DNA of 64,000 nucleotides from Ehretia macrophylla (GCA_037974665.1 CM075769.1:20301139-20365138); one strand, 5' to 3'; shown: positions 45,743 to 57,186, counted from the stretch's first letter. Notes: generated by a model from the letters alone, not told the origin. A program made the numbers and translations.

Positions 45743-47617
45743 ATTGGTAGGATCATTAGCTAGCTTAACTTGATCCTTGAATTCCGGTAGGAAGCTAAAT
45801 AGCCTAGTTGATCAAAGGGGAAATGAATGAATTAATTGCTTTAGTACTTGTATTGCTGTGTAGTTGCTCCTAGCGTGTCTAAATGCAATTCTAAGGTATG
45901 TGTGAGCTTTTGGTTAAGTTTTGTGAAAAGTATAATATTGACCCCTTTGTGTTCGCATAGTTAAGTTTATGATAATTGCTTTATAATTGAGTAATTAAAT
46001 GTTTATATGCCTTTGTGTAGTGTACGTATCATAGTAGTGAAGTCTCGTGAATTGAGTTACTTGGTTTACATGGCTTTGGTTGAGTATGAATTTAAAATGT
46101 ACTAAAGGAACTAGTAATTAACCATGATAATAATTGTTGTTAGTTGATTCTTGATTGATTGGATAAATGTTTAAATGTACTTGTGTAACAAGTTCATCTA
46201 TTCAGAGAAGTTTTGAGTTAAGCTATATGGATACTAGTTAAAGATTAAGTAAACATGTTTATATTGCTTATTAATTGCATTATATGTGTAAAGATACGCT
46301 TATATAACTTATTGGTTAGATGTTATATAGTATTTCTACTTATATGAATTATCATGGCTATGTATATATTATTTATTATGCTATTGTCTTTGTGTGATAG
46401 TTGGAACTTAAAAAATGTTGCATATGTGATCACTTGAGTTTATGTATTGTTTAAATATTGATTAGAATGCTTGTTAAACCATGAAATATATTGTTAGTTA
46501 TGTAAGTCCAAGGGAATCAAATAGAGTTGGATAAGTTAATGACTTTATGAATTAGCTTTAGTAGAGAATAAAGGTATAACTTCTTATGCATATAATTGAT
46601 TGTATTAGGTAGTAATAATTGAAGGAATAGTACATTTGAAGCATAATGAAGAAGTTCTTGGCTAATTCTCATAGGTTTGGTTCACTAAGGTGAAGGAATC
46701 TTCATCTCTTCTGTGCATCTTAACTTATTTTATTGTTTCTAGATTGTATGATTATTGATAAAGTTTACATGTACTATTTACTTGTTATCTTGTGTTTCCT
46801 CGTGTTACTTGTGTTTAATTGCGAGGGTAGCCTACTTTGTTGTCCATCTTATGTGATCTTGACTCGGGGTTGCGCAACCTTTTCAGACATGGTAGTGTCG
46901 AGAAACACGGGCGGTATCGGGCTTGCCGTGCTCCCTCGACTACCATGGTGCCTATTCTCTTTCTCTCGCTAAGTATACTCCACTACCCTAGAGACGTGGT
47001 TCACCTGCTGGGCATATGGACCTACCTCAGGAGAAAGGGTCATAGGATCGGGGTACATCCGGAGTACCCCATTTTGGAGGAATAAGGGTTTTGCTGACAC
47101 TTGCTTGAAGACCTTGGTTCGTGGCTCGTGATGGAAGACAAGTGGAACCGTATCCTTTATATACGTGATTAACTACTTGTCCATTTAGTTTTGTTAGTTG
47201 GTGTTGAAAATGTTGTTATCTTGTTGCATATGATGTAGCTCTTCCCGGTTTACTGCGTCACATCCCTCACTGAGTAATTCTAGTTACTCATTCCTTATTT
47301 TAACATGTTTTAGGGAAAGCTGTGGTTGGATGCTATGTGCAGAAAATGCAAGTTGCTAGTTGTATGTGTTTTGTTTTGAGATTATGAAACCTTGTGTATG
47401 TTTCTATTGTCTAAATGGTTGTAATATAAAGTAAAGTTTGCATTCTTGTATAAGTTAATAACTGTAGATGGGTTGTAATAACTTCAATGATTTACTTGAT
47501 TGCCTAGTTAGTTTGCATGCTTGTGTGAATAGGATTGTACCTTGGAGTTGGATTATAGTTTTGAGGTTAAGTTACTGCTTGCAAGTGAACTAATAGCCCT
47601 ATAAACAAGGGATACTC
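45743..47617 (+). mobile_element. Chromovirus-like LTR 'E', left end missing
   Basis: The start was lost to the array. It contains GGTTGCGCAACC at 46868-46879, a perfect hairpin GGGGTAC/GTACCCC at 47050-47070, CCCTCAC and the family hairpin at 47271. It is cut by LTR C' at 47618 within GGGATACTC. The expected remaining end lies at 54311-54391. No coding sequence is recognised. Confidence 0.72.
47271..47290 (+). other. Chromovirus LTR hairpin, LTR E
   Basis: TGAGTAA pairs with TTACTCA around a 6-base loop. CCCTCAC precedes; ACATGTTTTAGGG follows. Confidence 0.68.
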
Positions 47618-48030
47618 TGTGACGCCCGAGAACTTCACCGTACACATTTTAACTGTTGCATCCACTATTTGCGCATCTTTACTGTGCATTACTTGTTGCT
47701 TTTTGTGGTTAGTATTCATTGCATTTTTCAACCACTTAATTACTTCGAAATATCAATTTTCTTAAATCATATTAATTGTTTTAGGAATGAGAAAAATGTG
47801 CGTTTGAGCTAAATGCATTAGGAGCCTTCATTTAGAAAATGATTTGTTGAAACTAATGAATAGTATTACGTGACTTAACTAAGTGTTTTAATTAGCTAAC
47901 AATTATTTGTACCTTAGACTCATTTTAAAGCTAGTAAGACTCATTTTAATAGCCCATATATGCACCCAACATGACCCACCTTAATATATGCTCAATATAA
48001 TAATAACTTAAGCTCATAACTAGCAAAACA

Positions 48031-48070
<40 letters not shown>

Positions 48071-48901
48071 GAAATTACTGTAGCAAATCCAACCAGCCCT
48101 TTGTGCATCCAAGAAGGAATTTTTGCTCACTAAATCTTCAAACCAAGCCAAGCCAAGCTAGGAGCAAGTAGTTTAGGGTGTTTGCTAGCCTCCCGAGAAT
48201 TCCTACGCGCATTGGTGAGGGTTTTGCATGCTATTTTTGCATTTGAAAAATACGTCAACTTTCTTGAATTCTTAGATTTGTTGTCAAATGCTATTGCAAT
48301 GCCTAAACATGCTTATGTATGTTGTATATAAGTGGTAGAGACCTAATTTATGCTATTGTTTCGTAGTTTAAACGGTTGAAATTGCTCGTTGATTATTTGA
48401 CATGAATAGTGACGGGATTATTAGGGTTTCGTGTAATCAGACTTTATAGCTTGAATTAATGGTTCTAATAGGTGCTTTAGATGTTAATGAAAGTAGTGTA
48501 AAGGCCCCGTAGGGTTTAATTGCCCATAACCTAATGAAAGAAGGAAATAGCCGACTTTTAGAAAGGGATTTCGGGGTTATCGCGAATCCAGGTTGAATTT
48601 CCCTCCACATTTAGTAATCCTAGGCTATTTAGGACCTAACTAAGCTTTGCTAGCTCCCATTTGAGTCCCGATTGAGGTACATGTAGTACAAAGTCAAAAG
48701 AGAAAATTTGGGGCTTTCGGGCTAGATGCGGGTAATTGCATGACTTTGAGGTCCTAAGTGGTGTCATTAAGTGTCATTAGGAAGGTAGTATAGCTTGGTT
48801 GCGTACCTTGAACTTCGTATTACGATTGTAAGCTAATTAGACTTGAATTGCAAAGGGGATGTTTTGACCAAGTGTGGAATTTGCTTGGTTTGAGTGTTGA
48901 C
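47618..48901 (+). mobile_element. LTR C', 5' part
   Basis: The LTR starts TGTGACGCCCGAGAACTTC, a relative of LTR C at 28677; both share the CTGTTGCATCC-TATTTGCGCAT block. The flanks TACTC (47613-47617) and GACTC (54311-54315) may be an aged duplication, which would make 47618-54310 a nested insertion in LTR E. It is interrupted at 48902 by LTR F. Confidence 0.65.
48034..48067. repeat. (AT)n microsatellite
   Basis: About 17 AT units inside LTR C'. Confidence 0.9.
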
Positions 48902-50542
48902 TGTGATAACCCGAACCCGGCATGCATTTAATAGCACTTGACTGCATTTGATTAAATGTTTAATTAGTTAAACCAACCAATTTGCACTAATTTAATATTT
49001 CTCTTGGAAGTATTAAATAGTTGGAAAATGAAAAACTAAAAGATTATTATCTATTTCTAGTAATTATACTAATTGAATTTATTCTCTTGTGATTAATTAA
49101 GTGTTATCTTAAATGTTAGGGTTTAATTGTATTTGACTACGTGTTTATATTAATCTTCATTTGTAGCTTGATATTAACTTCATAATTCTTTAAAATATTC
49201 TAGAAATAGTTAAATTAACTATTTTAAATGAATATTGATTACCTTGATTGTTTTGATTATTTTAATAATCGGTTTTGGTTGTCTTACATTAAAATCACTC
49301 GGTTTTCAAATAAATGAGAAAAGTAGCTCCGAGCCGGAGTAAATTTTAACTATGATGCTTTCCAAAAATGATATATTTCTTAGATTCTTTGAGATTTAAT
49401 TGTTACTTCTTTGTTGTCGCAACGTGTATTGCATATCGAGAGCGATAGTTAGAGAGCGGTTCCTAGTCCTCAACAAATAGTGAAAACTAGTGTTTGGTGT
49501 CTTAAATTTTATATTTTAATTGTGGTTAGCTATAATTAATATTTCATTAGTTGTTTTAGCTTTAGAATGCATAAAATAAGCTAGTTTGACCAACTTAAGT
49601 GAGCATTGACCAAAGCTTTGACCTTTTGACCTTGTGTCATCTTTTAATAGCCTAATTAGCACAAAACAAAAAAAAAGAAGCTGAAATCAGTCTTGCAAGG
49701 GCCGAAAATAAGAGGAGAGAAAAAAAGAAAAGAAAATTCAACTGCAAATCACCAAATCTTCGCGTGAGCTTGCACGGGGTGGTTTTCTAGGCATCCTACG
49801 AGGTTTTCCTAGCATCTAGGAGCGTCTAAGGTGAGGGTTTCATGTTTATTTGCGCATTTGAAAGTTTTATGTATTAACTTTAATTTTTGGATTTTATCCG
49901 TAGTTTGTTGTTTTAATCATTTTGAGGCTTAAAGAATGCTCCCTAGCAATCGTAGAACATGTATTTATAGCTTTTTAACATTTTCTGCGGTTGAATATTG
50001 AAATTGAAATATAAATTGTTAGTTGAATAGTATTTTGTGAATAGTAAACCCTTAAAACGATAAAGTTGCGCTGTTATACTGTCTGTTGATGTGAAAAGGT
50101 GCTAGGGTGTGCTAGAATGTCTAAATGCATGATTTGTTTAGGTTGCGTAATGGAAAAAACGAGAAATATGCCTTGGTGAAAGTCGGGGTCGTTTAGGTCG
50201 AGTTTAGCGTTTTCTCATTTTTCGTGATGGCATTGTTTCGGGAGGCATGGAAGCACTTTTGGTGCGATTATGGCGTTGGTTGGGTGTTTGGTTAGTATAG
50301 TTGTAGTTCAAATGAGCAAAGGGAGAAATCGGGACTTTGTGTGAATTCTAGGATAAAGTAAGGTATCGGGGTCTTTAGACGTGCCTTATGGTGACCTAGG
50401 AGGATTGGTGAAGTCGGTTTCCAAAGCTCGTGGCTCGTTTGAAAGTAGTAGCGTTTGGTAAGTTGGGGTCATTTTCGTGATTTTGTGTGTTTTCATAGAA
50501 TATTGCTTATAGAATGCTTATATTACTTATAGAATGCTTATG

Positions 50543-50800
50543 TTTTTTTTTTTTTGTTAATTCAGTGGGAGTTTTATTGATATCCAAAGGAAGTGGTACA
50601 AGTACAAGATTGTTGACAAACAACATCAAAACAAGATCAAGGAAAGCAAAAGAGAATTAGTCCAAACAAGGACTAAAAGAACAAAAAGACAAGAAAACAA
50701 AGGAAAATCTCCTTAGTGGGTTCTTCGATCAGGGGGTCTTCTGTTGAACATGCCTTGAACTGCCCTAGTATAATCAAAGGAAGGTGTCACCTTGGTGTTG
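50543..50800 (-). mobile_element. Retroposed A-tailed fragment, minus strand
   Basis: Read on the minus strand the segment ends AATAAAACTCCCACTGAATTAAC followed by an A tract; the T run is near 50546-50557 on the plus strand. It has no counterpart in the other LTRs. A 3' poly-A tail with AATAAA suggests a LINE 3' end or a processed transcript copy. I could not find a clear TSD and the lower-tail boundary is approximate. Confidence 0.45.
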
Positions 50801-51406
50801 TTCTTATTACTTGTTTGATTGCAAATGCTTGTTAATGCTTATTACGCTTGTTAGAGTTGATTATTGATTGAAATGTTTAACAATTGTTGAATAATTCTTG
50901 ATATCTCGTTTATCTCCTCTATCTGTGTGGTTGTGTTATCGCTCGTTTATCGCCTTGTATCGAGTCTTGCATTGCATAGTGTCCAGCGCGTGAGTGATGG
51001 GCCTCTCTAGGTAGCCTCGGGTTGCCAGTGTTGGTTGTTCTAGCTCCGTGGCTATTCCCTCTTCTCGCTTAGGTTGCCTCCTAGGGAGATTTGGGTCATA
51101 GAATTGATGGTTACTCCCGGTGTATTCCAAACTGGTGTTATAAGGTGGATGCGCGCTTATTGTCATCGTTGTCAACATCAAGCTCGAGATTGATGTATCG
51201 CTCGTGAAATGGTATATTGCTGGTAAGAGTGAACCATAGCCTTCAGAGTGTGGTATAGCTTTGAATGGTTGTGTTAATGCTTTTGTTAATGCTTATTGTA
51301 TTGATGGTTTGTCTTGATCGCTTACTTTCTCAGTTATATTGCTTAACTGCCTATTTGCATTGCACGAACTTCTTTCTCTCCACCTCGATATCTGTCTCGC
51401 CCTCAC

Positions 51407-51431
51407 TGAGTATACGTGTTGTGTATACTTA
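51407..51431 (+). other. Chromovirus LTR hairpin, LTR F
   Basis: TGAGTATAC pairs with GTATACTTA with one G-U pair. CCCTCAC precedes it. Confidence 0.65.
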
Positions 51432-52052
51432 CTCCTCACCACCACATTTCAAGAAATGTCATGTTAGCTGGAAGTTCGTGATTTCGTGAAAGTTCGTGCT
51501 TGAAGAGTTGTCTTGCGTGCTTATGTGGCTTGAGTGTCGAAGTTGTAAAAATCTATGCTTTCATATGTTGTATGTATTTATTGTTAAAAGAAATGTAATT
51601 TAAATCTAACTAAGTAGTTGGGGTGAATTGATAAGCTAGTTTATGTAATCAGTTAGTATAGCTTAACTTCAAAGCATGTTTGTATTGTTTAGAGGAAAAG
51701 AGTTAGAATGGCATGATAGTTTATTTTATGCAGTAACTTAGTAGGGTTTAATTGTCTAGTTTGAATGTACTTGTCAAAAATGAAAAGAGATGGGTTAGCT
51801 TTTAAATTGGAAATGTATGTATACTTGCTGAGTTTAAATTGTTGAGAACCGAGGCTCAGATGGCCTTGAGGAAGTTTTGTATGGTTGGACACGGTGTTGG
51901 TCCATCTATATGCTAATACAGGTTTTGCAATTTGCCTAGAAACAGGGGAGACTCTGCCCGTCTTTCCCTAAAATTTTGCCCGGGTTTGGATTTGGGTTGT
52001 GATTAGATCGATTGATAGAACTCCCGGTCTCGAGAGGGATCGAGGTGTTACA

Positions 52053-54310
52053 TTGGCATTGTCTTGGGAGGTCATGGAAGCACTTTTGGTATGGTTATGG
52101 CATTAGTTGGGTGATTGGTTAACTTAGTTGTAGTATAAATCAACTAAGGGGACGAATGGAGTTTTATGATTGTTATAGTTTAAACGAGTTTTATTTGCAT
52201 TTAAATGGATTATAATATGGATAGGTTTGCATGGTGAAAATGGATTTCTATTATCATAGCTCGTTGGGATGTGATAGCTTGAGAAAGTTAGAGAAAAGAA
52301 TAGTATTCTATTGAGTTTTTGTGACTTTTGCTCAATTGATGGTTTTAGTGTTTCTATTAGGTGCCATTAATGTTAGATGGCTTAAATGTTTGCTTAAACC
52401 TATTAAAAGATGGCTAGAAGTTGGTTAGAATAACTAGAACATAAAGAGGGACATTTAGGGCAATTGGTTTGTTCTAGTGTTTTAGGTGTTTGTAGAACTT
52501 CCTTGTGGTTGGTTAGTGACCGTTGAATGCTTGGATTGCTCGTAGTGTCCTCCTGTTGCTTAGAAGATAGATTTTTAGTTGGGTTTACAAAAGGGGCTTT
52601 CGGAATAAAGTTGGGTTATTTGCTAAGTTTTGATTAGACTTGATGGGTTAGGTGGTTATGGATAATAATCTAAGATATGGCATTATCCAGAGAATGTTTT
52701 ATGAACTAAATTGCAAAATTGTTTTTCTTGAATTGAAGATTCTAAGTGAATTCTTGTTTATAGTAATTGTATTGCCATAGTTCTAAGTGTTTTCCTTGAG
52801 TTTTATATTGAGCTAATTGTAATGAGAATAAGTATGGATTAATGGCTTTATAAATTGATAGTACTATTATGTAATTAAATATGGTTATCTATGCTTAAAA
52901 TGCTCTTTTAAATGATTGTAGAACATGCTTATATCACGATTTATTGTTGTTAGTTATATTGTTGGTATATTAGATTACTTGAATGATTACTTGGTTGTAT
53001 GTTAATTAAGTAAACTATGAGTTAGCTAACCTAGTTGGATAATTAATGAATGTTGTAGTTAAAGAGTAATTGAAACAATGTTTAACTTTATGTTCAAGGT
53101 GATTGAGAGTGATTTGAAGCCAATCTTGCATTGTGGAGCTTGATAGAGGTAAGGGAGACTTCATCCTTATGTGCATAATAATTTATTTACTTGTACTTAG
53201 ATTATGTGCACTTATTGTCTATATATTGTGTGTGAGGGCAACCTACTTTGTTGTCCCTCAATCATATGTTTATTGATGTATTCTAATGTTATCATTTTGA
53301 GTGCATTGCATCGTGGTTGCACAACCATTTGGGCATTGTAGTCTCGTGGAAATCGGGCGGCATCGGGCTTGCCGGTATACGTCGGCTACCATGGTTACCC
53401 AGTCCCTCTCTCGCTTGGGATGCCGCCCAGGGAGAGTTGGGTCGTAGGATTTCGGGGTACATCCAGAGTACACCCATTTTGGAGTTATAAGGGGATGTCG
53501 GCTTATCGATAATAGTGTCATTATTACATCGGGATTTCAGTTCGTGGCTCGTGGTTCGTGATTGAAGAACAAGTTAATCGTATCCTTTTTAATATGTGGT
53601 AACTTGTTGTTTCAATTGTTCTTTGTTTGTAAAATGCTTTATTTGTACTAACTGTTGCATTGCACGTCCCCGGTAGACCTTATCCCTCACTGGGCAATTG
53701 TGATTGCTCATACATTGCTAAACATGTTTCAGGTGGTGCAGTTGGAGGAGTTGACCTGATTGCTGTGTGTTATTACTTGATATTTGAGTGATTGCCGCTA
53801 AATTGTGGAAGACCTTAATCGTTCTACTTTTTAGCCTAAGGGCTTATGTATATATATTTGAGTAGTTGCAAGTTTGAAAGCTAAGTGGATGTAGTACGTG
53901 TTATAGAATTATGGCATGTAATAACTTTTCCTTTTGCTTCTAGCTACATTGCATGCTTGGGTGTGAATGAACGGGTGTATGGTTGGCTTTAATTTCTAAG
54001 AATGTTCAATGCTATCATGGAGTGACATGATAAGCGGTTTTGTAAAGAAGTTAAGTTATGAATGCATGCTTGTGTGTATCTAAATTGTTTGTATGTCTTA
54101 AGGCTCGGATGGCCTTAAAGCTAAGATCTTTAGTTATAAATGAATGTCTTGTTATGTTGTGGCTTTATTGAGTGTTTACAAGTTTTCAGAATATCCACGG
54201 TACAGGGGAGACTATCCGTTTTTCCTAAATTTTGTGACCGGGTTTGGAATTGGGTTAAGAATAGTATGGTTATTAGAGCCTACGGTCTCGTGAGGGATCA
54301 GGGCATTACA
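52053..54310 (+). mobile_element. LTR 'G', 5' end missing
   Basis: The start resembles LTR F near 50225 (GGCATTGT-T-GGGAGG-CATGGAAGCACTTTTGG), so it may not be the direct continuation of LTR C'. It has a module at 53305-53560 (GGTTGCACAACC at 53315-53326), the hairpin at 53691 and ends GGGCATTACA at 54310. No genes. Confidence 0.65.
53691..53710 (+). other. Chromovirus LTR hairpin, LTR G
   Basis: TGGGCAAT pairs with ATTGCTCA around TGTG, with one G-U pair. CCCTCAC precedes; ATGTTTCAGGTGG follows. Confidence 0.68.
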
Positions 54311-54391
54311 GACTCTGTCTGTTTCCCCTCGTTTTTTGTGACCTCAGGTATTGGAACGGGGTTTCGGTCTCGTGAGGGATCGGGGTGTTAT
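54311..54391 (+). mobile_element. LTR 'E', right end
   Basis: GACTCTGTCTGTTTCCCC through CGTGAGGGATCGGGGTGTTATA matches the usual last part of these LTRs and resumes the ACTCTG sequence left at 47617. The end is TTATA where relatives have TTACA. Confidence 0.6.
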
Positions 54392-54698
54392 ACCATTAGT
54401 GTTTAAAAGCTTAAATGTGCAATTTAAATGTGTTTTACATAGATAAAATCAAGAAATTGGCATTAGAACGTAAAGGGGACGTTTGACCAAAGTGTTGATT
54501 GTGCTCATTTTTTTAATGGGGTATGGTTCTTGCTATTGCTATTTGTGATATCGTTTCGATGGTTGTGCAACCTTATCGTTCGCACGGATGTGATGGGCCT
54601 CTCTAGGCAGCATCGGGCTTGCTAGAGTTGGTTGCCCTAGCTTCGTAGCTATTCCTACACTCGCCTGGTTTGGAGATTGCTAGGGGGTGCTGGGTCGT
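54392..54698 (+). mobile_element. LTR 'I' fragment
   Basis: A chromovirus-like LTR piece with a short module: GGTTGTGCAACC at 54561-54572, GGCAGCATCGGGCTTGC, TGGAGATTGCTAGGGGGTGCTGGGTCGT. The Copia LTR of the minus-strand element interrupts it at about 54699. Confidence 0.6.
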
Positions 54699-54787
54699 TG
54701 AAGGTGCATAAAGGTGTCAGCTTCTTAATGAAGGCGCAAAAGGCGTCAGGTTCAAAATGAAGGTGCGAAATGGCGGTAGCTTCAAAA
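54699..54787 (-). repeat. Three ~30-bp tandem repeats at the Copia LTR end
   Basis: Units at 54699-54728, 54729-54757 and 54758-54787 each begin TGAAGG-GC on the plus strand and end in TTCAAAA or TTCTTAA. They are imperfect copies and absent from the other Copia LTRs in the window. Confidence 0.75.
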
Positions 54788-55104
54788 GCGGGAGCACAAT
54801 GGGATCGTCTCGAGATATGTAAATAACAAAAACATGCAAACGCAGCGGAAATAATAACAATTAAAAATTTGCATGTTGGAAAGTTGTATTCACAAAATCT
54901 CAAGAGTAAATCCGTAACTAGTACATTAAAAGAAAATACATAACAGTATATACAACTATACACAAATGTATTTAAAAATGAAATACCTCGCGTCGAGAAC
55001 TCGGATGTAGACTCTTGAAAGGAAGATCTTGACTCGGACAAATCTCATCCGCAAGTGCAAAGGCCCTAGTCGGTCCACGGGTATCCAAAAACAACAAGGT
55101 GACG

Positions 55105-55130
55105 AACTAATTAAAGTGCCAGCCTTAGTT
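55105..55130 (-). other. Copia LTR hairpin, minus-strand LTR
   Basis: On the element strand AACTAA pairs with TTAGTT around a 14-base loop containing CTGGCACTTTA, matching the CTAGCACATTTA loop of the other copies. GGATACCCGTGGACCGACTAG follows, comparable to GGATGCTTGTGGACCAACTAG after the hairpin at 6517. Confidence 0.6.
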
Positions 55131-55293
55131 GATCACCCAAGAGCTTAAGTATATAAGTTAATGAGCAAGAAGCAAAACTCTACAAATCTATCTAGCCTTG
55201 GCCGAATTCACCAAGAGAAAGAGAGAATTTTTGCTGCTAATTAGTTGCAATTTTCGGCCAAAATGAACAACCAAGAAGATGAAAGGTTGTCAA

Positions 55294-55303
55294 CTATTTA
55301 TAG
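55294..55303 (-). promoter_or_regulatory. TATA box of the minus-strand Copia LTR
   Basis: CTATAAATAG on the minus strand, a strong plant TATA match, lies upstream of the TTCGGCCA-containing part, as in LTR 1-2023. Confidence 0.6.
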
Positions 55304-56673
55304 ATGCATGAACATGCTCATCAAATGCCAAGTGTTGCCCTTTGATGGCTGGCCAAGGAGGGGTAAAAAGGACAAATTTGCATGCAATTGGTTGTTTGTC
55401 TTTTTGTACAAGTTGTCTTTTGTTCTTTAGTGTTTGTCCTTTTGTGTTTCGTCCTTTTAGAATAATTAATTGTAGATTGACCCCTCAATCTATTTGTATT
55501 CTAGCCCCAATACTTTTCATTATTTATACTTTGGCCCCAAAACTTTTGAAAATTATGATTTTGGTCCACTTAACCGTTAATGTCCAAAATCACACCGTTA
55601 ACACTTTAACGTGTTTCCAACTCAATACCAAGCTCAAATATACTTTATTCATGATACCCTAAGTGTGTGACTTTTTAGGTTCATGACCGTACAACGATAA
55701 AGGATCGATTCCAAAAGTGTCTCCACCATTTTTCGGAATACCTTCATGTTCATGAGTGACGCACTAGCAATGAACGTATCATGACAATATGTACAGTAAT
55801 GAAGTCCAATTCCAACGAACCTATTTACAATCGCAAATTAACATGTAGTCCGATCCTTCTGTTAAAATATCCCGATTGTTGTGGGGACCATGAAATGATT
55901 AAATCCACTAAACGATTCTATGCAAAGATCTAATTAGGTGGAATGAGAGATGACATCTATGGAAAAACATATTTCTATCGTTCAACTACCCCGGCTGAGG
56001 ATTTCTCATTTCAGACAACCGACACTAGATCACATAGGATATCACCTTACTTTTGGCGGTTAACAGATCCTATCTTGACAATTACTTGTCGGTCTCTATA
56101 TATCACAAGACTAAACTGCAAGAGGCCGTATCTCACCCTCAAAGAAAGCGAGCATTGTCCAAACGCAAGATTTAGCCCCTAATATAGTCGCAAACCGTAA
56201 TTTCTCAAGTCTAAGGATTAATTTGCACAATTTGCAACGAATGACAAACTATTAATCCAAAGTCATGTAGTTTGTCATTCCGGTCACATTCAATGATCCA
56301 TTCCACCAATGATCATTCATATGTGAGTTAATCGTATCCCTATGCCGTTGTAGCTCAACGCTTCCTACCCTTAATCATTAACATCTCTATGTTAATTAAA
56401 GGTAACTACATATGATAGTCCATACTTGATTATTCTAGTCCTGGTCGAATAATCTATGGACTATGAATGCTTTTGAATGTTTATCATGTCGAAGAAATAT
56501 GCAGTCGAATTCTCAACGCATTAAGAATATACTTATTCTCTGAAAATCATTAAGGACATATTCATATAATTGAACAGAGAATATGAACATCCAACAAACA
56601 TGCCATTCAGATTTATATCAAAATGCCTTATATAGCTCATCTAACTATATAGCATTAGGGCATATCTTTAACA

Positions 56674-56686
56674 ATCTCCCACTTGC
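56674..56686 (-). other. Polypurine tract of the Copia element
   Basis: On the minus strand GTGGGAGAT directly precedes the LTR start, the usual Copia PPT. Confidence 0.8.
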
Positions 56687-56703
56687 ACTAATGCTATAGA
56701 ATC

Positions 56704-57186
56704 TAGCCTTCAGTGTATATCTACATTGTATCGCATCCCTATCTTTTCAAGATGACTTTCTAACTGCGATTGACTTATGGGCTTAGTAAGTGGGTAAGCT
56801 ACATTCTCTAATGTAGGGACTTTCTGCAGACTTATATCTTTTCGAGCAACTATCTCTCCAATGATATGAAAATGCCTTTCAATGTGTTTGGATTTCTGAT
56901 GAGATCTAGGTTCCTTAGCTTGTGCAATAGCTCCATTGTTGTCGCAATACAGCAATATCGGCAACTCGATGGAAAGAATCACTTCTAGCTCTAACAAGAA
57001 CTTCCTCATCCAAACAGCTTCCTTTGTTGCATAAGATGCAGCAATGTATTCGGCTTCTGTAGTGGAGTCAGCAGTAACTGGCTGTTTGGAACTCTTCCAA
57101 CTTACTGCTCCTCTATTACAAACAAACACAAATCCGGATGTAGACTTTCTATCATCCGTATCAGATTAAAAATCTGAGTATGTATA
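56704..57186 (-). pseudogene. Copia RNase H domain
   Basis: The minus-strand frame contains [29 protein letters not shown] and [15 protein letters not shown] with [11 protein letters not shown]. These are hallmarks of the Ty1/copia RNase H at the end of pol, with the catalytic D and E in ADSTTEAEY and the D of CDNN. The frame is separated from the RT by a frameshift or stop near 57130-57190. The C-terminal end matches a normal pol end, about 30 bases before the PPT. Confidence 0.9.

Larger units (their letters stand above)
48902..52052 (+). mobile_element. LTR 'F', probable solo LTR
   Basis: 3151 bp, TGTGATAACCCGAACCC at the start and GGTGTTACA at the end. The flanks TTGAC (48897-48901) and TTGGC (52053-52057) match at 4 of 5 bases. 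A diverged GC-rich module lies at about 50970-51190 and the family hairpin at 51407. A retroposed fragment interrupts it at about 50543-50800. No PBS follows the right end, so it is solo or truncated. Confidence 0.72.
54699..56673 (-). mobile_element. Copia 3' LTR, minus strand
   Basis: On the minus strand it starts TGTTAAAGATATGCC at 56673, directly after a PPT, and ends near GCACCTTCA at 54699. It is homologous to the Copia LTRs at 1 and 4471. The exact end is ambiguous because the last 89 bases are three ~30-base repeats each ending CTTCA on this strand. It contains a TATA box at 55294-55303 and the Copia hairpin at 55105. No duplication can be checked because the 5' end of the element lies outside. 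Confidence 0.85.
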
